The position numbers and the translations under genes are program-made. A DNA stretch of 64,000 bases, from the NCBI GenBank assembly GCA_963920705.1, contig OY987225.1, forward strand, positions 30,813,538 to 30,877,537, given 5' to 3'. The notes below the pieces were generated by a model. It searched no databases. It was given only the letters and a program-made list of their open reading frames with translations, and was not told where the DNA came from. This document shows, piece after piece, positions 36,674 through 48,797 of this stretch (positions are counted from its first letter, which is position 1; each line of letters begins with the position of its first letter). This DNA is from Odiellus spinosus (taxonomy: Eukaryota > Arthropoda > Arachnida > Opiliones > Phalangiidae).

Positions 36674-38044
36674 CTAAAATGTTCACGAAAACCCCCTACA
36701 CTTGAGTTATTTCAAAACAGGCGAGGATTTTAAATTTTATATAACAATACGTTCTTAGTTCTCATAAATTGGTTCTTGTTTGTTCTTTCAAAAGGGTACT
36801 GAAGCCCCTTGATCCCTAGTAGTTCTTGAAAGTTTGAAAAATTATCCAGCATTTTCTACACCTTTTGGGAAATCGTATGTCTATCCTATATCTATCTATC
36901 GATTTGATTTTGGTTCAAAGAGAGTGAGAGGGGGGGTTTGGGGGAATTTAGGGGGGGAGTTAAGGGAACCCATCCGTCTCGGGGCATATAGCCACCATCC
37001 CTTGTGTTCGGGGTCCATCAACCTTAATGGACTCATCCCTTCCACACCACCGGCGTGCATTTCTCCTATAGGCTTTCTTGTCTAAGTCACCGTTAAGTTG
37101 TCAAAGCGGCAGTATTTCGTACTTTGTCATTCAATGTCAAAGACTATAGTTTAGGCCCGCAGTTCCGTTTTGTTAAGACCTGTAGAGGTACTGGTTTTTG
37201 TATTAACCAAACAGGTTATGAGTAATGACACTTGTGTTTTTCAATAATATATAATTTATTTATTTTCCGGTCAAAGATATAGATTATCTTGATCACTAAA
37301 TATAAATTATAAGAGTTAACTGTTAACTTACCTTTGTACTCACTGTCAATTCGAGGTGGAATGGACTTTACTATCATTTGGAAAATTATTTTTAAATTAA
37401 TTTAGTTTAATGTAGATGTACGCAACCATAAAATGTTCTTCCAATGAAGAAAAATTTTCTTATTCTGCCAAAAGCTACGAATTCCAAGTTTTAATTAATC
37501 TAATTGAGATTGAAAAGCATTAACCTAAATTAAATTCAAACAACAAAAAACAAATGAAGAATGCATCCAATTAAGGTTTAAATATTTCCTCTTCTATACA
37601 TGCATAAAAAAAACTTTAAATTAAATTCATTACCGACACTTTATGAGCTAATTAGAAGCTAGAAAAGGCTTTTGAAAAATTAGTTTTATTTTGTCTATAA
37701 AAATTAAACCTCTCTGGTAATTTCTAATTTTGAAATAAAATGCAAGAAATATTTTTTCGAACAATTTTGGTTAAAAAATACCATCAAACTTTTAATTTAT
37801 CGAACTAAAACATAAACGTCTATTCCTGATATATAATTAATTAGTTTCCACGTAATTACGGATTAGAAAAAGATTTTAAATCAATAACTTTACGAGAAAT
37901 AATAGATTAAAAAATTGTGATAATTTAGCTTTAGGGCCTAATTAGTGTTTACTTTCAAGTTAAAAAAATTGTGAAAAGCGCTAACGATTGTTTATTTTTC
38001 TCTCTCTCTTTTTCTCACTCCTCTGGATTTTGACGCATGCGCAG
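36674..38044. other. Unassigned AT-rich stretch upstream of the orphan exon
   Basis: No exon or complete element recognised. The open frame 36834-37085 lacks motifs. The stretch ends in a pyrimidine-rich tract (about 37990-38025) serving the acceptor at 38043-38044. Confidence 0.45.
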
Positions 38045-38257
38045 AATGGTAGTTCGTCTTCGGCGCAGAGCTGTAGCGATACGGAGGGTGGAACGACTTC
38101 GTCGGATAGTGAGCGGGACGTTGAATGCTTGGAGAGAAAACTTCGCGAAAGACGCCGTTGGAATCATCGTTTTGCCGGGGGACTACAGCTAGCGAGAGGA
38201 CAACTGACTTCTAACCGAACCTCCAGGACTAGCGGGAGACATCAGCAAAGGCTAGGG
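38045..38257 (+). CDS. Orphan internal exon of an unidentified gene (71 codons)
   Basis: A CT-rich tract and CAG acceptor precede position 38045 and GTAAGC follows 38257, so both splice sites look good. The 213 bases are open in the frame starting AAT GGT AGT and are far richer in G+C and CpG than the surroundings. The predicted peptide is Ser/Thr-rich and acidic at first (SSSSAQSCSDTEGG, SSDSERD), then strongly basic (ERKLRERRRWNHRF) and polar to the end. It looks like an intrinsically disordered linker. The exon is a multiple of three with phase 0 at both ends, so it could be skipped without a frameshift. I do not recognise the protein, and no flanking exon is visible, which implies long introns on both sides. 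Confidence 0.55.
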
Positions 38258-38804
38258 GTAAGCTAACATTCTCCATTACTTTAATTTCCGATCTAGTTAA
38301 GCTTGTATTTGATTTTTGTTGATGTTCTTATTATTATTATTATAAGCGGTTTAGGCTTAGGACTTAATGCCTTTAGTAATTCTGTCCGCGCCATACATTG
38401 AACCTTCTTTTAGGTTTATAGAGCTAAGCCTAATTTGACATTTGGTTTTGGCGGCGCGTTCTTAATGTATAAGGATGTGAGACCCTAAAGGGGGAGGGGT
38501 TTTACTCTTAAGAGTGATGGAATTATCTTTATATCCTTGTGTTTGTGGCAGTACGATAATAATGCCATGGTTTATTTATTTTAAATGTTTTTTTTGGGTT
38601 CAATGAATAACACTATCTGGTGTTGACAAAAATTATACTTTACCGTCTACGGCCCAATTACAGTAAGGTTAATTAGTAATTATAGTTTTAGATTTAAAAT
38701 GTTGATACCCGAAATTTTACGTCATGATTATTGACACATATAGTTGATTCCCAGGCGTTATGGCACGTGATATGTTTTTTTTTTCACGATGTCCTTTTCT
38801 TGCA
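38258..38804. other. Downstream intron-like stretch
   Basis: Probable intron after the orphan exon. It contains a TTAGGCTTAGG word near 38349 and AGCTAAGCCTAATTTGAC near 38420. No exon or element seen. Confidence 0.4.
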
Positions 38805-39045
38805 AGTAAAATAAACCCATATTCAAATCTCCAGGAATCGTTTTAAACGTCACGCGTTCACACGTTATCTTTATAAATCGATTTATCGTAGCTTCATCTA
38901 TCGGTTGTTGAAACCGAATCGGTATAAAACTGGTTCCCGAAGCAGTTTCCAGAAAACGAATCAAATCGATTAGAGAAAAGACGGTTTTCCCGTTCACATT
39001 TTGAAACGGTTTAAATCGATTCCAAGGCCTAGTATGAACGCGGCT
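38805..39045. mobile_element. Copy of the GTTCACACT-type element
   Basis: Shares AAATCGATTTATCGTAGC, TTCATCTATCGGTTGTTGAA and TGGTTCCCGAAGCAGTTTC with 7459-7726. It ends AGTATGAACGCGGCT. The left terminus is not clear. 39046-39635 holds nothing recognised. Confidence 0.7.
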
Positions 39046-39635
39046 CATTTAGAACAAGTTCTATAGCTATGTTATAACAGTTACGCATATATTTATTCAT
39101 GTATCCATAAATAGAATACTCATAAATTAGATATCAGTCAAAAATATAGCCACTTTTTCACCTTAAAAAAATCCACAAAAAGTAGACTTTTTTTATTCCC
39201 CGAAAAGTGGTCTACAGGTCCCTGGAAACTACCTATCTGACATAAAATGGACACCATAAAAAATACTTCTTTAAAGTCGTTACCGGGTCACCATTTCGAC
39301 AGGGCCCCCTCCGGCAAGTTTCAAACACCCTCAACAAAAAAAATCCCCATCTTTTTTCTCCGAACATTTCAAGCCCGTCGCGAAGATAAGTTTATCTGTC
39401 TGTACTTAAGGATATGTACCTTCTACAATTAGTTATATCATAAGCTCATAACGTATTCCTGAAGAGTAATTAACGTCATATCTAACCGAAAACATATCTC
39501 GAAATATATTTTAATTCGAAATATCTATACTAATCTCTTAAAAATCGATAAAAAACACACTCAAAACATTTAAATTTCAAAGCAATTCATTGGCCAATCA
39601 CCATTAAAACCAAGTTAGCAGCCAATTAAAGGCTC

Positions 39636-40127
39636 TCGCGCGCTTTTGAACGTTCCCGCCAAAATCGCGCGCTTTTGAACGTTCCCGCCAAAATCGCGCG
39701 CTTTTGAACGTTCCCGCCAAAATCGCGCGCTTTTGAACGTTCCCGCCAAAATCGCGCGCTTTTGAACGTTCCCGCCAAAATCGCGCGCTTTCGAACGTTC
39801 CCGCCAAAATCGCGCGCTTTCGAACGTTCCCGCCAAAATCGCGCGCTTTCGAACGTTCCCGCCAAAATCGCGCGCTTTCGAACGTTCCCGCCAAAATCGC
39901 GCGCTTTCGAACGTTCCCGCCAAAATCGCGCGCTTTCGAACGTTCGCGCCAAAATCGCGCGCTTTCGAACGTTCGCGCCAAAATCGCGCGCTTTCGAACG
40001 TTCGCGCCAAAATCGCGCGCTTTCGAACGTTCGCGCCAAAATCGCGCGCTTTCGAACGTTCGCGCCAAAATCGCGCGCTTTCGAACGTTAGCGCCAAAAT
40101 CGCGCGCTTTCAAACGTTCCCGCCAAA
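39636..40127. repeat. 29-bp minisatellite, 17 units, E2F-like motif in nearly every unit
   Basis: The unit reads CGCGCGCTTTCGAACGTTC plus CCGCCAAAAT. Units occur in order: five with TTTTGAACGTTCCCG, five with TTTCGAACGTTCCCG, five with TTTCGAACGTTCGCG, then one TTAGCG and one CAAACGTTCCCG. On the minus strand each reads TTTTGGCGGGAA or TTTTGGCGCGAA, which fits the E2F consensus TTTSSCGC or its common TTTGGCGGGAA form. Open frames in several frames are repeat artefacts. Confidence 0.97.
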
Positions 40128-40784
40128 AAATACTAGTATCCCCGATTAATTAACATATTAGCTATTCTATCATAAGAATGAGGAAACTAAAATTTCACGT
40201 TGATTCTTGAAAAAACCATGCGCTACTGACTTTAAAATACAACCTTAAGGGCCATATTCTTCGCTATTTCTAAACTTTCCATTATCATACGAAGATTCAG
40301 GCCTAAAAGACATATTTTTTGGACATTTCTGGGTTTTTTTCCGGGGATCTGTGGGCGGTTAAAAGGCGAAAACCGAAATCACCTCTAGGGCTACCGGAAA
40401 AGTAAAGAAAAGTCACGGAAAATTCCTTACAGAACGTAGTATTTTTACGAGTATACTGAACCTGGTTGGCGTTGTTGAAATATTAAATTTAACGGTTGAA
40501 AATTTTCGGGTGCCATAAAAAAGCGAGTGATTTTGGATAGCTTTATTGAGAGAGGGAAGCTATATGCTTGCCATCACCCACACTCTGATATTTTTTGATC
40601 AATTCAAACGTGGTTCGTCCCTTCACTGCGTATATGCCTAAGACGAGGGCCTAAGTGCAAAATTGTTTTAACTGAGTTGGTAGGTCCATTCTTAAGATGT
40701 GGACAAATTGGGCTCAGTCCCATATAAAATATGCTTGGCCATATATACCCAAAACTTTCTTGACCCTATGTACTAGATTATTGC

Positions 40785-41520
40785 TTGGTTCCTTAATATC
40801 CAAAATTTTCTTGGCCCTAAATATCCAAAATTTTCTTGGCCCTAAATATCCAAAATTTTCTTGGCCCTAAATATCCAAAATTTTCTTGGCCCTAAATATC
40901 CAAAATTTTCTTGGCCCTAAATATCCAAAATTTTCTTGGCCCTAAATATCCAAAATTTTCTTGGCCCTAAATATCCAAAATTTTCTTGGCCCTAAATATC
41001 CAAAATTTTCTTGGCCCTAAATATCCAAAATTTTCTTGGCCCTAAATATCCAAAATTTTCTTGGCCCTAAATATCCAAAATTTTCTTGGCCCTAAATATC
41101 CAAAATTTTCTTGGCCCTAAATATCCAAAATTTTCTTGGCCCTAAATATGCAAAATTCCTTGGCCCTAAATATGCAAAATTCCTTGGCCCTAAATATGCA
41201 AAATTCCTTGGCCCTAAATATGCAAAATTCCTTGGCCCTAAATATGCAAAATTCCTTGGCCCTAAATATGCAAAATTCCTTGGCCCTAAATATGCAAAAT
41301 TCCTTGGCCCTAAATATGCAAAATTTCTTGGCCCTAAATATGCAAAATTCCTTGGCCCTAAATATGCAAAATTCCTTGGCCCTAAATATGCAAAATTCCT
41401 TGGCCCTAAATATGCAAAATTCCTTGGCCCTAAATATGCAAAATTCTATGGCCCTAAATATACAAAATATCCTTGGCCCTAAATATGCAAAATACCTTGG
41501 CCCTAAATACCGCAAAATTG
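40785..41520. repeat. 25/24-bp minisatellite, about 30 units in two blocks
   Basis: The first block (about 13 clean units) repeats TTGGCCCTAAATATCCAAAA with TTTTC, 25 bp. From about 41136 the unit becomes TTGGCCCTAAATATGCAAAA with TTCC, 24 bp, and decays at the right end. The 24-bp block opens three false reading frames. Decayed half-units occur upstream from about 40733. 40128-40732 has nothing recognised. Confidence 0.97.
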
Positions 41521-44500
41521 CTTGTCACTATATACACAAGTAAGTTAAAATTTAGTTTAAAATTTAATATTTTATGGTAATTTTTAATTGGTGAACAAGA
41601 TCTATTTTCACTATAATCAATATAAAATCATTTCATTCTCCCTTTAAATATTTGATATTTAAGTATCATTTAAAATACTTAATATTTTATTACAGTAAAA
41701 TTTTCTTATAACGTCTATAGTTATGTTTATTTTGCATTCCGCTTACATTCTCTTAGTTTTCTCTAAAAAAAATGCCCAAGATCATCGCGATGCGCTACTT
41801 CGACCCTCGAGAGATCCCTTAGGATAAATCGTTTATGTTACTGGTCACGATTTTGTCGTATAGAAAACGAAATCAAAGGGTTCCGAAATGCCCCGCAGAA
41901 GCATCTTCAATAGCTTAGATTTCTATGGGGCTTTCTTTTTCTTCCTTCAGCCATTCGCTGATGTTTTGAACAAACATGGTCACATCAGTTTTTCAGATGT
42001 TCCACGTAATGGGAGCTTTTTTCCCCCGAATTATTTTCGTTTTGCGTTACTTTTTGGTTTCTTCTCGAAGACTGAAGAGTTTATAGGGTAATTGCCAATA
42101 TCCTTCGCCCTATTTCCTTTCACGTTGGTTAAGTCTTTTTCTTAGTCTTCTAGCTCTTCTTTCAGTTTAGGCCTAACTGGGTACTGTCTCGAAATAGGTC
42201 ATTTCCGACAAGGATTGTGTATTTGTTTTATTGGAGCTCTCTATTCAAGAGGAGTTTGATATTCGTTGATGAGAGTTGACAGTGTGTATCAATCCATCTC
42301 AGCTTTTACGATTATGCAAACTCATTCTAAAAGATTCGATACAATGTTTTAAATATACTAAGTAGGTCTTAAAATAAATGATGAAAACTAAAACGACAGT
42401 GAAAGCTTTCTCTTAAATTGAAGAGAAAAAGTTTGTGTTTACCATTGGGGAAAATAGGCTTAGCTACCACTTGGTTTACACAATTTTTGTTTTTTAATTT
42501 TGGTAAGTCTAAAAGTTCAGTCTCCATAAGCCTATTTATTTTCTTTGAGCAATGTTATCAGATAATTTTGTTACAAAGGCTTAGCACAATTTTAGTCGTA
42601 CGTTTATTTATGCACATATATCACCACGAATATATCATGAATTATTAGTCTTAATTACAAATTCAGGGATGGGAGGTACTTGGCTTTAAGTTTTCTTCAC
42701 TTACAAAAGAGCCAAGGCTTAGCGATTTCGTACGTTCTATCTAGAATTACTTTTAAACTTCTGATATGTTTATCAATGTGTTATCTGTTGTTTTTGGAAA
42801 TAATAGGCTTAGCAAAATTTATCCAATTTAATAGTTTTAAGCTTAAGAGGTTCAATTACGTCGATTATTTCATTTCCAAAATAGGCTTAGGTAATATATC
42901 TATTACGTGACCTTTGCCCTAATTATCTATGAAAATTATGAACACCAACATTAAGCCTTTGCTCTCTTTGACTTATCAAGGCTACTTGTCTGTTTTCATC
43001 CATTTCCATGACTAAACAGATAATTATTTTGGAAAATAGAAGCTATTACCTTTTGCCCTCCACCGCAACACCTTTTTTCGAGTCCGATTTGTAATAGCCG
43101 TGGGGCAAGAAAGGTCATATAGACGATCAATTCTTAAAACTACTTTTTCCTCCATTATGTTTTAACATTTTGTATTAATGCGCCTCAGTTTCAGCTTGTT
43201 CACAACTACCGCATTTGTGTTCAGAAAGACTGGTAGCTGTACTAGTATAATTGAAGGTTTAGCTAACACAATTAGGCCTAGGGAAGACGTATTATTGTAG
43301 AAAATCTACTGCTAAACTTCAGTAGTGTGTAAACAGTACGGTTTTATCTCTAAACTCCAAATAATAAACGAAATCGTATGGGAATCTACGAGAGGAGCTA
43401 AGCCTTGTATTGAATATTCAAGCTGATTCCCTCTGTTACTGGGTGGCTATTCTAATTTTGATGCCAGCCTCCGGAGCAATTAGTCAAATAATGGGATAGA
43501 GAACGGGCGAGAATAATGATTTAATTCTGTGGCGTTCATTATATATTTTTAATGACGAGCTGTTAGAATAATGAAGCTAAAACTGAGGCGATTTGTTACA
43601 TAATGGTAAACCTGGTAGAGATTAAAATAGTTTCCTGAAAGTACACGCGAACATTATTTTAATCAAATCGGTTAGTTTTCAGTACATCCAAAGGTAATCT
43701 ATCTTCAGAAGGGGATATTGGGAGAAGAAAGATACTGATATAGGTAATTGTAGTTATATTCTGAACAACCTAAAAAATGGCGGGAAAATTTCCACTGGTT
43801 AATATAAATTAAATATCACAATTTAACCCTCGTTCATAACATTTCTTCGGACTTACAATAGAAAAATTGTAAAGCATAATAGTTAAAATACAGTGTCTAT
43901 TTTCTCCTAATATGTCCTTCTGCTATCATCTAAAGATTACGAGTTAAAATGAGGGCCTAACCTTGTTCGTACTGAAAATTCCGACTGGTTTTAACTACAC
44001 CTTTTCTCTCTTCCATTCAAGTTACCAAGTTCGTAACAAAACCAGGGTATAGTGTGAAGGCATCTCTCTGTTTAGGGCCGCCCTAAACTTTTGTGACCTC
44101 TTCTGTTTCATTTTGTAAATTATCGCTAGCTCCGGCTGGTTTCGAATGTACAATATAATTTAAATAATTTACGACGTATTTGGGTATCTTTTGTTATTCT
44201 TGGCAATTTTCTGATAAAGGAGTGTGAATTTTTGGATTAAGTAATTAGTTTTGGCATTTAGATTTGCGTTTACGGCATTTAGGTATGGGTTATTGTTGTA
44301 GAATTTGATGCTAGAGAAAATATGAAGAATTTAGACCCATTTTCAATATAATCCTATTGCTTGTCAATGGTGGAAAGTAACCCTTAACAGTAAAGAAACG
44401 TTAATTGAAAATTCAAAAACTCTTCTCCCCAGAGGTTACAATTAACCTTTCCCTTTCAATATAATTTCGGTTTTCAAACCACGTTCTATGTGTGCTTGTG

Positions 44501-44906
44501 CTGCGTGCTACTGATGGACGTTTTAGGCTTAGCCTGTGATGGTGAAAGCATCGTAGCTACTCTTTTCACACGGTTCTTTCCTAATCCCGAAGGACCTTAT
44601 ACCCCAAAACCATCTTTTCCCCGGATCCCATCATTCCCACGCTTCTAAGCTTGATTTTTTTCCTCTGGCTCGCTCTCTTCATTAGCGCGTATATATACTG
44701 CATTATCCACAACTATTTTTGTTATTTTCTAGTTTGTCCCAACCTATAGGGACCTATATTTAGAACTAGGAACGAATTGAAACGGTATTGCTCCAAATAA
44801 TTTCTTTCTTACAAGTCCTATATGAAATTTTAAAAATGCTTTTAAGTCGGCTAAAAAGTGTGCATATTCACACAAGACTCATTTTTAGGATGGAATTCTA
44901 AATAGT
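41521..44906. other. Unassigned stretch rich in TAGGCTTAG words
   Basis: No gene recognised. TAGGCTTAG or complement occurs near 42454, 42714 (GCCAAGGCTTAGCG), 42805, 42884, 43399 and 44527. Short open frames here have no motif. AACATTTTGTATTAATGCGC at about 43164 recurs near 59078. Confidence 0.5.
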
Positions 44907-45310
44907 TGTTAAGCCTAATTCTAACTCTCCGCCAAAAATTGTTAAGCCTAATTCTAACTCTCCGCCAAAAATTGTTAAGCCTAATTCTAACTCTCCGCCA
45001 AAAATTGTTAAGCCTAATTCTAACTCTCTACCAAAAATTGTTAAGCCTAATTCTAACTCTCTACCAAAAATTGTTAAGCCTAATTCTAACTCTCTACCAA
45101 AAATTGTTAAGCCTAATTCTAACTCTCTACCAAAAATTGTTAAGCCTAATTCTAACTCTCCGCCAAAAATTGTTAAGCCTAATTCTAACTCTCCGCCAAA
45201 AATTGTTAAGCCTAATTCTAACTCTCCGCCAAAAATTGTTAAGCCTAATTCTAACTCTCCGCCAAAAATTGTTAAGCCTAATTCTAACTCTCCGCCAAAA
45301 ATTGTTAACC
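44907..45310. repeat. 33-bp minisatellite, 12 units in 3/4/5 blocks
   Basis: The unit reads GTTAAGCCTAATTCTAACTC and TCCGCCAAAAATT. Units 1-3 and 8-12 have CTCCGCC; units 4-7 have CTCTACC. Both words that recur across the window, TAAGCCTA and CCGCCAAAA, are in the unit. Open frames on both strands arise because 33 is a multiple of three. Confidence 0.97.
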
Positions 45311-45954
45311 CTAATTTAAAGTTAATCTCCAAGCCTTAGTTCTTTAAATCCAGAAAGAAATTTCGAGCATTAACGTACGCTTTCACTTAAACTCCAAACT
45401 GAAACGGTAAAGAAATTAAAACTCTTCACCAAAAGCAATTGGATAGAAAAGTAAATGTACTTGTAAGACTCGCGGTACCCCTAAGCCTAAGCCTAAATCA
45501 TTAACAACGTATGTCTTAAGTTCCCTCCGGACTTTTATTCTTATCCCACCTTTTCCTAAATCCTAATTAGGTTTAAGAGAGTCTAGTCATTGGGTCCTTG
45601 TCTTAAACCACTAAAACCAATCTTTGTCTTTAACCCTCGGCTACTTCAAAAAGTTGCTGGGCGCCAATACTAACTTTGTTCTTTAATTGTAGTTTCTTAT
45701 CTCGGGGCACTTGACCACTAAACCAAGAAGTAAGGTTTAAAGAGAGAATGAAAAGCTTAAAGTAGACATATAACCTGACTCAATTCGAGTGCGACTCTTT
45801 TAACTATTTATGAAAAGATGAAACTAATTACTTGAAAGTTAGGCTTAGTGAAAGTTCAATTAATCCAATTTTCTATTTCACATCCCCTTTAATCAAAAGT
45901 GCCACTTCATACCTTTGAGCAAAACTTAGTTTTGTTTGAAGTTTGTCAAACTGT

Positions 45955-46315
45955 ACCTAAAACTGTAGCGGATTAATACTCAATATGAAACCGCAGAGGG
46001 ATAAAAGTAGTATTTTTAAACCTGTCTTGAACTGTGATACGTATCGAGCAGTGCGGCAAATGATAATACAAAAACTCAAGGTACGCGGTGTACATGAGTA
46101 CAAAAGGTGAACGCTAGGCGGTATTCGTGCTATATCGGAGTACCGGGTGGCAGGTTTTGTGGGTGACAGTTATGGAGGAAGGGGGTGACATTTAGAGACG
46201 GAGGAAACCGAAATTCTGACTCATTCTCATAATCTTCGGTAGTTTACAAAACTAGCAAAAGTTGTGGCGGATTTATACACAATGTTAAACCTCGTAAGGA
46301 TTAAAAGTAGTATCT
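45955..46315. repeat. Two direct copies of a GGATTAATACACAATG half-element
   Basis: GTAGCGGATTAATACTCAAT with GGGATAAAAGTAGTAT near 45965, and GTGGCGGATTTATACACAAT with GGATTAAAAGTAGTATC near 46268. They are about 300 bp apart and related to 21706-21967. 45311-45954 and 46316-46764 show no gene. Confidence 0.6.
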
Positions 46316-46764
46316 GAAACTGTACTCGTGACGTGAAGTATAAACACCCACTCTCCCTCGATTTTTCTCCTATTGTCCTGGCTTCTCTTTTTTATATCAA
46401 AACGGATAAGGAATGTCAGCTATAGGGTACTCTCGCTAAATCCCCGCAGCCTTTACCATGCACGGAGCTGTTCTAGAGCTGTTCTGGAGCTCGTACCTCG
46501 CTATTTAATTGGTATTCTAGTCATACAATCAGTTCGAGGTATCAGCACGTTTTAGGCTATACGCCCGTTCTGTTTGTAAAGGAAAAGTCTAGCGAAAATG
46601 ATTACAATTTGAGAAATCAATGAACTTTTAATGGAACAAATCTTATCAAATGTGGAAGGTTTTCTACACGTACACGTTTTTCTATTGAATTACGTGTAAA
46701 TTTAGATAATTACCTCTCAGTTTGAAACATTAGGGTTTTAGTACAGACTGCAATTGAAGCATAA

Positions 46765-47050
46765 ATAGTCCTGGTCGATTTCCAAAACCGGAAGTCTAGA
46801 GAACCTCACGGAAATTTTGGCGGGGAAAACTTTTTGTCACGTGATCGTCCGCCATCTTTTTGTAGTGTGAAAATAGCTACAGACTAACCAACGCCTCCTA
46901 TACTTTATCATATAGGAAGCGTTGGACTAACAACTTGAATTTGGTTTGTGGGAAATAAAATTAGAAATAGTCTGGCAACCTGTTACTACAAAAAGATGGC
47001 GGCGCGGCTATGAGACAAGGGCCCATTTCCGGCAAATCGACCAGGACTAT
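46765..47050. mobile_element. MITE, AGTCCTGGTCGATTTCC ends (copy 2)
   Basis: ATAGTCCTGGTCGATTTCC on the left and AAATCGACCAGGACTAT on the right. It is nearly identical to 34809-35070 except in the centre, where it carries an extra hairpin (CCAACGCCTCCTATA against TATAGGAAGCGTTGG). The inner arms contain the AAGATGGCGGC motif. Confidence 0.9.
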
Positions 47051-48797
47051 TATTTTTATGTAGATATAAGCGTAATTGTATATTATTTCTGGCAATTAAA
47101 ATTCGGGTCCCGTAATTTTTATTCCGTAGTAAAGTTCTCCATAGCCTTAAGTAGTATAATAATTCATATTTAACATCGAAAAAAACGTTTGTTTGCGGAC
47201 TAGGGCTATTAGTAATGGACATCTATATTAAATATTTAAAATAACAAAACCACGTGACAACTATGGAACAAAAGAATAGGCAGACATGAAAGTAGCTTTG
47301 TTAGTTACTGTTGTCGCGGTTTGCCACTAGAGATCGCTTGTTATTTATCTTAATTTTTATAGATTTGTGTAAATTATTAATGTAGTCTTAGATACTGATA
47401 TGTTTACTCTAAGCAAGATTGTACCCCATTTTAATCTTTAAATGGAGAATACTTGTTTACTTCTTAAACTATTTAAATAATTATTATTAAAACATGTATA
47501 ACTACCCCTTTAAATTTGCGAATCAATTGTTTTTTTCCCTTAGATTTGACCTTTAAGGTTTATGATAGTATTAGAGCTTAGGATGGGCATTTCTTTAGCT
47601 TTCCCAGCGTTGCAATCTCCAACAGATGGCGCTTATAAATCTTGGTCGCTACGCTTTTATCCGCTTCAGAGCACGACGTCGAAGCCTGCTGCGGGGGCCC
47701 CTTAGGCTAGATTTTTCGTTATTATCTACCAAGACAAGTACTCACCCTTTTGTCTTGTCCAGTGAGAGAGGTTTAATGAAATATAAGGTTCGAAATTGGT
47801 GAATTTCGGCTAGTTTTCTCTCCTTGAATAAACATTTGTTCAATCTATCTTTCAAACTGATAATACGTGGACGGGCGGTTTCTATGGGAAGGCGTCATTC
47901 TGGGATGAAATTTGGGGCGAAATCTAAAATTCAGATTATTTCTAGGATTGGACCGATAATATATACGTTCCAAATTCTTATTTTCCTGGAAGTTTTTCTC
48001 TCTCTCTCTCTTCATATACTTTGACATTCCCCGCGTAATTTATTTTCCTCTGATAAATTCGTAAAATTAATTAAGGTAAAATTTTAATATTCGAATTATA
48101 ATATTAAGAATTTGTCTTAACGGATTTTCGTAATTAATGTTTCATTTTTATTTAAAATTGTGGTTTTCGAATTTGACTGTCACCATTTTTTTTCGTATTC
48201 CTGCGAATTTTGAGCTTGAGGTCAAAGGTTCATCATTTTATTCATTAAAAGTAAACAACTCCACGTAGCTTATATTTCGAATCCGTGAAAGCCTCACTTT
48301 AATTACACTCAGAAACTTGGAGCTGTTTTAATTAAAACGTTCAAAAAGTCAACTTTATAGTTAATCGAGATTATATATAAACCAACCTATTAAAATATAT
48401 TCATTAATAAAAGTTAGATTCAAATTTAATTAGATTAAGTTATAATGGCGAAATAAATCAAGTTACAAATGGTACTTTGGGATCGAATATGTTCTATGAA
48501 TTATAAATAATATACTTTCTGTAAATGGTCAATGGTCAAAGGTCAATTTATGTACATTATTAATATACCGTATACGTGTTTCAGTCCGGAAATGTGTCAT
48601 TATAATAGCCAGTCCTAGACCTATAGTTTCCACGCAACTTCGAGATTAAAATGACCCTTTTGACGTAAGTCCTATTAACACGATTTACATAATTGTCTAT
48701 TCTTGTTATTAAAGTTGGATTTTTAGATTTGGACTACGTGGTAGTTCAATAAGTAATGTTTAAGTTTAATTAATCTCGCGAATCTTTGGAAATTGAA
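47051..48797. other. Unassigned AT-rich stretch
   Basis: No gene recognised. It includes a moderately GC-rich patch (about 47620-47710) with no splice context and a fragment of the AAAGTAAACAAC family at about 48225-48290. Confidence 0.45.

Noticed and set aside
39604..40113. Four overlapping open frames on both strands, up to 169 codons
   Set aside because: All are products of the 29-bp array; three frames being open at once is a repeat artefact.
41111..41543. LGPKYAKF-repeat and related frames
   Set aside because: They come from the 24-bp block of a minisatellite and are open in several frames and on both strands.
28895..45310. CRISPR-like arrays
   Set aside because: Units are directly contiguous with no unique spacers, and the DNA is eukaryotic.
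44898..45332. GLTIFGGELEL-repeat frame
   Set aside because: Created by a 33-bp tandem unit; the opposite strand is open too.
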